Shown here: positions 5,842 to 7,203 of the stretch, in pieces
How positions within the stretch are numbered: position 1 is the first letter of the stretch
How the letters are laid out: every line of letters starts with the position of its first letter
Source: Verrucomicrobia bacterium UBA1727
Lineage (GTDB): Bacteria > Verrucomicrobiota > Kiritimatiellia > RFP12 > UBA1067
Assembly: GCA_002315875.1 (NCBI GenBank)
Contig: DCIL01000037.1
Span: forward strand, 1 to 7,203
DNA: 7,203 nt
Direction: 5' to 3'
The notes under the pieces: generated by a model
Database searches by the model: none
Told to the model about the DNA's origin: nothing
Seen by the model: only the letters and a program-made list of their open reading frames with translations
Made by a program: the position numbers and the translations under genes

Positions 5842-7203
5842 ATGAACATTCTGATTGCAGCCGCTGCGGCCGTTGCCGCGCTTCCGCCCTGGCAGGATCC
5901 GCAGGTCAATTCGATTGACCGTCTTCCCGCCCGAACCTATTCGATGCCGCTCGATACCGTCGAGGCTGCGTTTACGGATGAACTGGAGCCCTCGACTCCG
6001 TTTAAGAAGTCGCTCAACGGCAATTGGAAGTTCTCCTGGGCGGGTAATCCCGATCTCCGCGTCAAGGATTTCTGGAAGGAGGGCTTCGACGATTCCAAGT
6101 GGTTCACGATCGATGTTCCGTCCTGCGTCGAGATGCGCGGCTACGGCATTCCCGGTTACGTGAACGTCAGGTATCCGCATGCGGACAAGTCGAATCCCGT
6201 GCGCGATGGCAAGGACTTCGCCAAGATCCTCGATCGCGATACGCTTAAGGCAGATTACAATCCCGTCGCCTCCTATCGCACTCGTTTCGTGGTGCCGACC
6301 TCTTGGAAGGAGCGCGAGGTGATCATTCGCTTCGACGGTGTCTACTCCGCTTATTACGTCTGGCTTAACGGCAAGCAGATCGGATATGCCGAGGACTCCA
6401 AGCTGCCGAGCGAATTCGACCTTACCAAGCATCTCAATCGTGAAGGCGAGAACGTGCTTGCGGTTGAGGTCTACCGTTGGTGCGACGGCAGCTATCTCGA
6501 AGATCAGGATATGACGCGTTACTGCGGCATCTTCCGTGACGTGACGATCTGGGCTCGTCCGAAGAACGGACTTTGGGACTTTGCAGTCAACACTTCGCTC
6601 ACCGACAATTACAAGTCCGCGGCGATTGCCGTCGATTGCGATACCGTCGGAGTCTGGAAACTCTACGACGCCAATCGCAAGCTCGTCGCGTCCGGTGCGA
6701 CCGGCGCTCCGCCCGTCAGCGTTCCCGACGTCCATCTCTGGTCCGCTGAAAAACCCTATCTCTACACGCTCGTTCTCAAGTCAGGGGACGACATCCGCGC
6801 GAAGAAGGTCGGCTTCAAGGAGCAGAAGATCGTCGGCAACACCTTCCTCGTGAACGGCAAGCCGGTCAAGTTCAAGGGCGTGAACCGCCACGAGACGAGT
6901 CCCGACAACGGCCGCGCTCTCTCGCTCAAGGACATGCTCGCCGACATCACGCTCATGAAGCGCTACAACATCAACACCGTGCGCACCTCGCATTATCCGG
7001 ATCACCGCGCCTGGTACGACCTCTGCGACCGCTACGGCATCTACATCATCGCCGAGGCGAATGTCGAGGGACACGAGCCCGGCTACGAGAAGAATGGACT
7101 TGGCACCTTCGCGCAGTGGGACTGGTCGATCGTCGAGCGCAACGTCCGCCACGCGGTCTTCTATCGCAACAACCCCTGCGTGACGATGTGGTCGATGGGC
7201 AAC
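5842..7203 (+). CDS. lacZ: Beta-galactosidase, glycoside hydrolase family 2 (3' end cut by window)
   Basis: The visible 454 residues are the N-terminal part of a LacZ-type GH2 beta-galactosidase, which hydrolyses terminal beta-galactosides with retention of configuration. After a short hydrophobic stretch (ILIAAAAAVAAL, 3-14) comes the jelly-roll sugar-binding domain (about 50-240), with LNGNWKFSW, FDGVYSAYYVWLNGKQIGYAEDS and the hallmark DGSYLEDQDMTRYCGIFRDV at 215-234. A compact immunoglobulin-like domain follows (about 240-330), then the start of the TIM barrel: KGVNRHE (345-351), NTVRTSHYP (378-386), AEANVEGHE (404-412) and RNNPCVTMWSMGN (442-454). The acid/base Glu that follows GN in the family should be the next codon, and the nucleophile Glu lies further on, so neither is visible. 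The hydrophobic start suggests export to the periplasm or beyond, unlike cytoplasmic E. coli LacZ, but it carries no Lys or Arg. The gene has its own promoter and strong ribosome binding site, so it is probably regulated apart from the LPS operon. Related GH2 activities, such as beta-galacturonidase or beta-glucuronidase, are less likely given the LacZ-type motifs. Confidence 0.9.
   Translation, partial: MNILIAAAAAVAALPPWQDPQVNSIDRLPARTYSMPLDTVEAAFTDELEPSTPFKKSLNGNWKFSWAGNPDLRVKDFWKEGFDDSKWFTIDVPSCVEMRGYGIPGYVNVRYPHADKSNPVRDGKDFAKILDRDTLKADYNPVASYRTRFVVPTSWKEREVIIRFDGVYSAYYVWLNGKQIGYAEDSKLPSEFDLTKHLNREGENVLAVEVYRWCDGSYLEDQDMTRYCGIFRDVTIWARPKNGLWDFAVNTSLTDNYKSAAIAVDCDTVGVWKLYDANRKLVASGATGAPPVSVPDVHLWSAEKPYLYTLVLKSGDDIRAKKVGFKEQKIVGNTFLVNGKPVKFKGVNRHETSPDNGRALSLKDMLADITLMKRYNINTVRTSHYPDHRAWYDLCDRYGIYIIAEANVEGHEPGYEKNGLGTFAQWDWSIVERNVRHAVFYRNNPCVTMWSMGN

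Noticed and set aside
5827..6735. A 302-residue open frame on the - strand opposite the beta-galactosidase
   Set aside because: The + strand shows clear GH2 motifs with a strong ribosome binding site; the antisense frame has no family resemblance.

Overview
The window reads as a chromosomal stretch of a Gram-negative (diderm) bacterium with GC-rich genes and short AT-rich control regions. It holds four tightly packed genes on the + strand, then the first part of a fifth. LptD and LpxK together show that the cell makes and exports a lipid A-based lipopolysaccharide. The style of the genes (an RNase G with a short cationic N-terminal extension, a divergent Cys-rich LptD, an enlarged LpxK, and a secreted-type GH2 beta-galactosidase) fits the PVC group, perhaps Lentisphaerota, Kiritimatiellota or Verrucomicrobiota. 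That placement is an inference from memory of protein style, not from a search.

Layout: positions 1-64 carry the tail of an upstream unit ending in an intrinsic terminator. It runs directly into an extended -10 promoter (64-72) and an AT-rich leader. The operon follows: rng (RNase G/E, 122-1705), lptD (1702-3888), lpxK (3898-5064) and a GT2 polyprenyl-phosphate mannosyl/glucosyltransferase (5061-5762). The junctions are a 4-base ATGA overlap, a 9-base gap with the reading frame kept, and another 4-base ATGA overlap, so one transcript and translational coupling are likely. A 79-base gap (5763-5841) holds a good -35/extended -10 promoter and a strong ribosome binding site for the GH2 beta-galactosidase. 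That gene starts at 5842 and runs off the window just before its expected acid/base glutamate.

How the genes fit together: LpxK adds the 4'-phosphate to lipid A at the inner membrane, and LptD inserts finished LPS into the outer leaflet of the outer membrane. The GT2 enzyme probably makes a lipid-linked sugar donor, which could feed LPS or protein glycosylation. RNase G/E is an RNA-processing enzyme with no known direct part in LPS; its position as first gene is the most curious point of context. The beta-galactosidase appears to be a separate catabolic unit. I found no RNA genes, mobile elements, CRISPR arrays or long repeats. Most of the window is recognisable housekeeping; its oddities are in protein architecture and gene coupling rather than a clearly new system.
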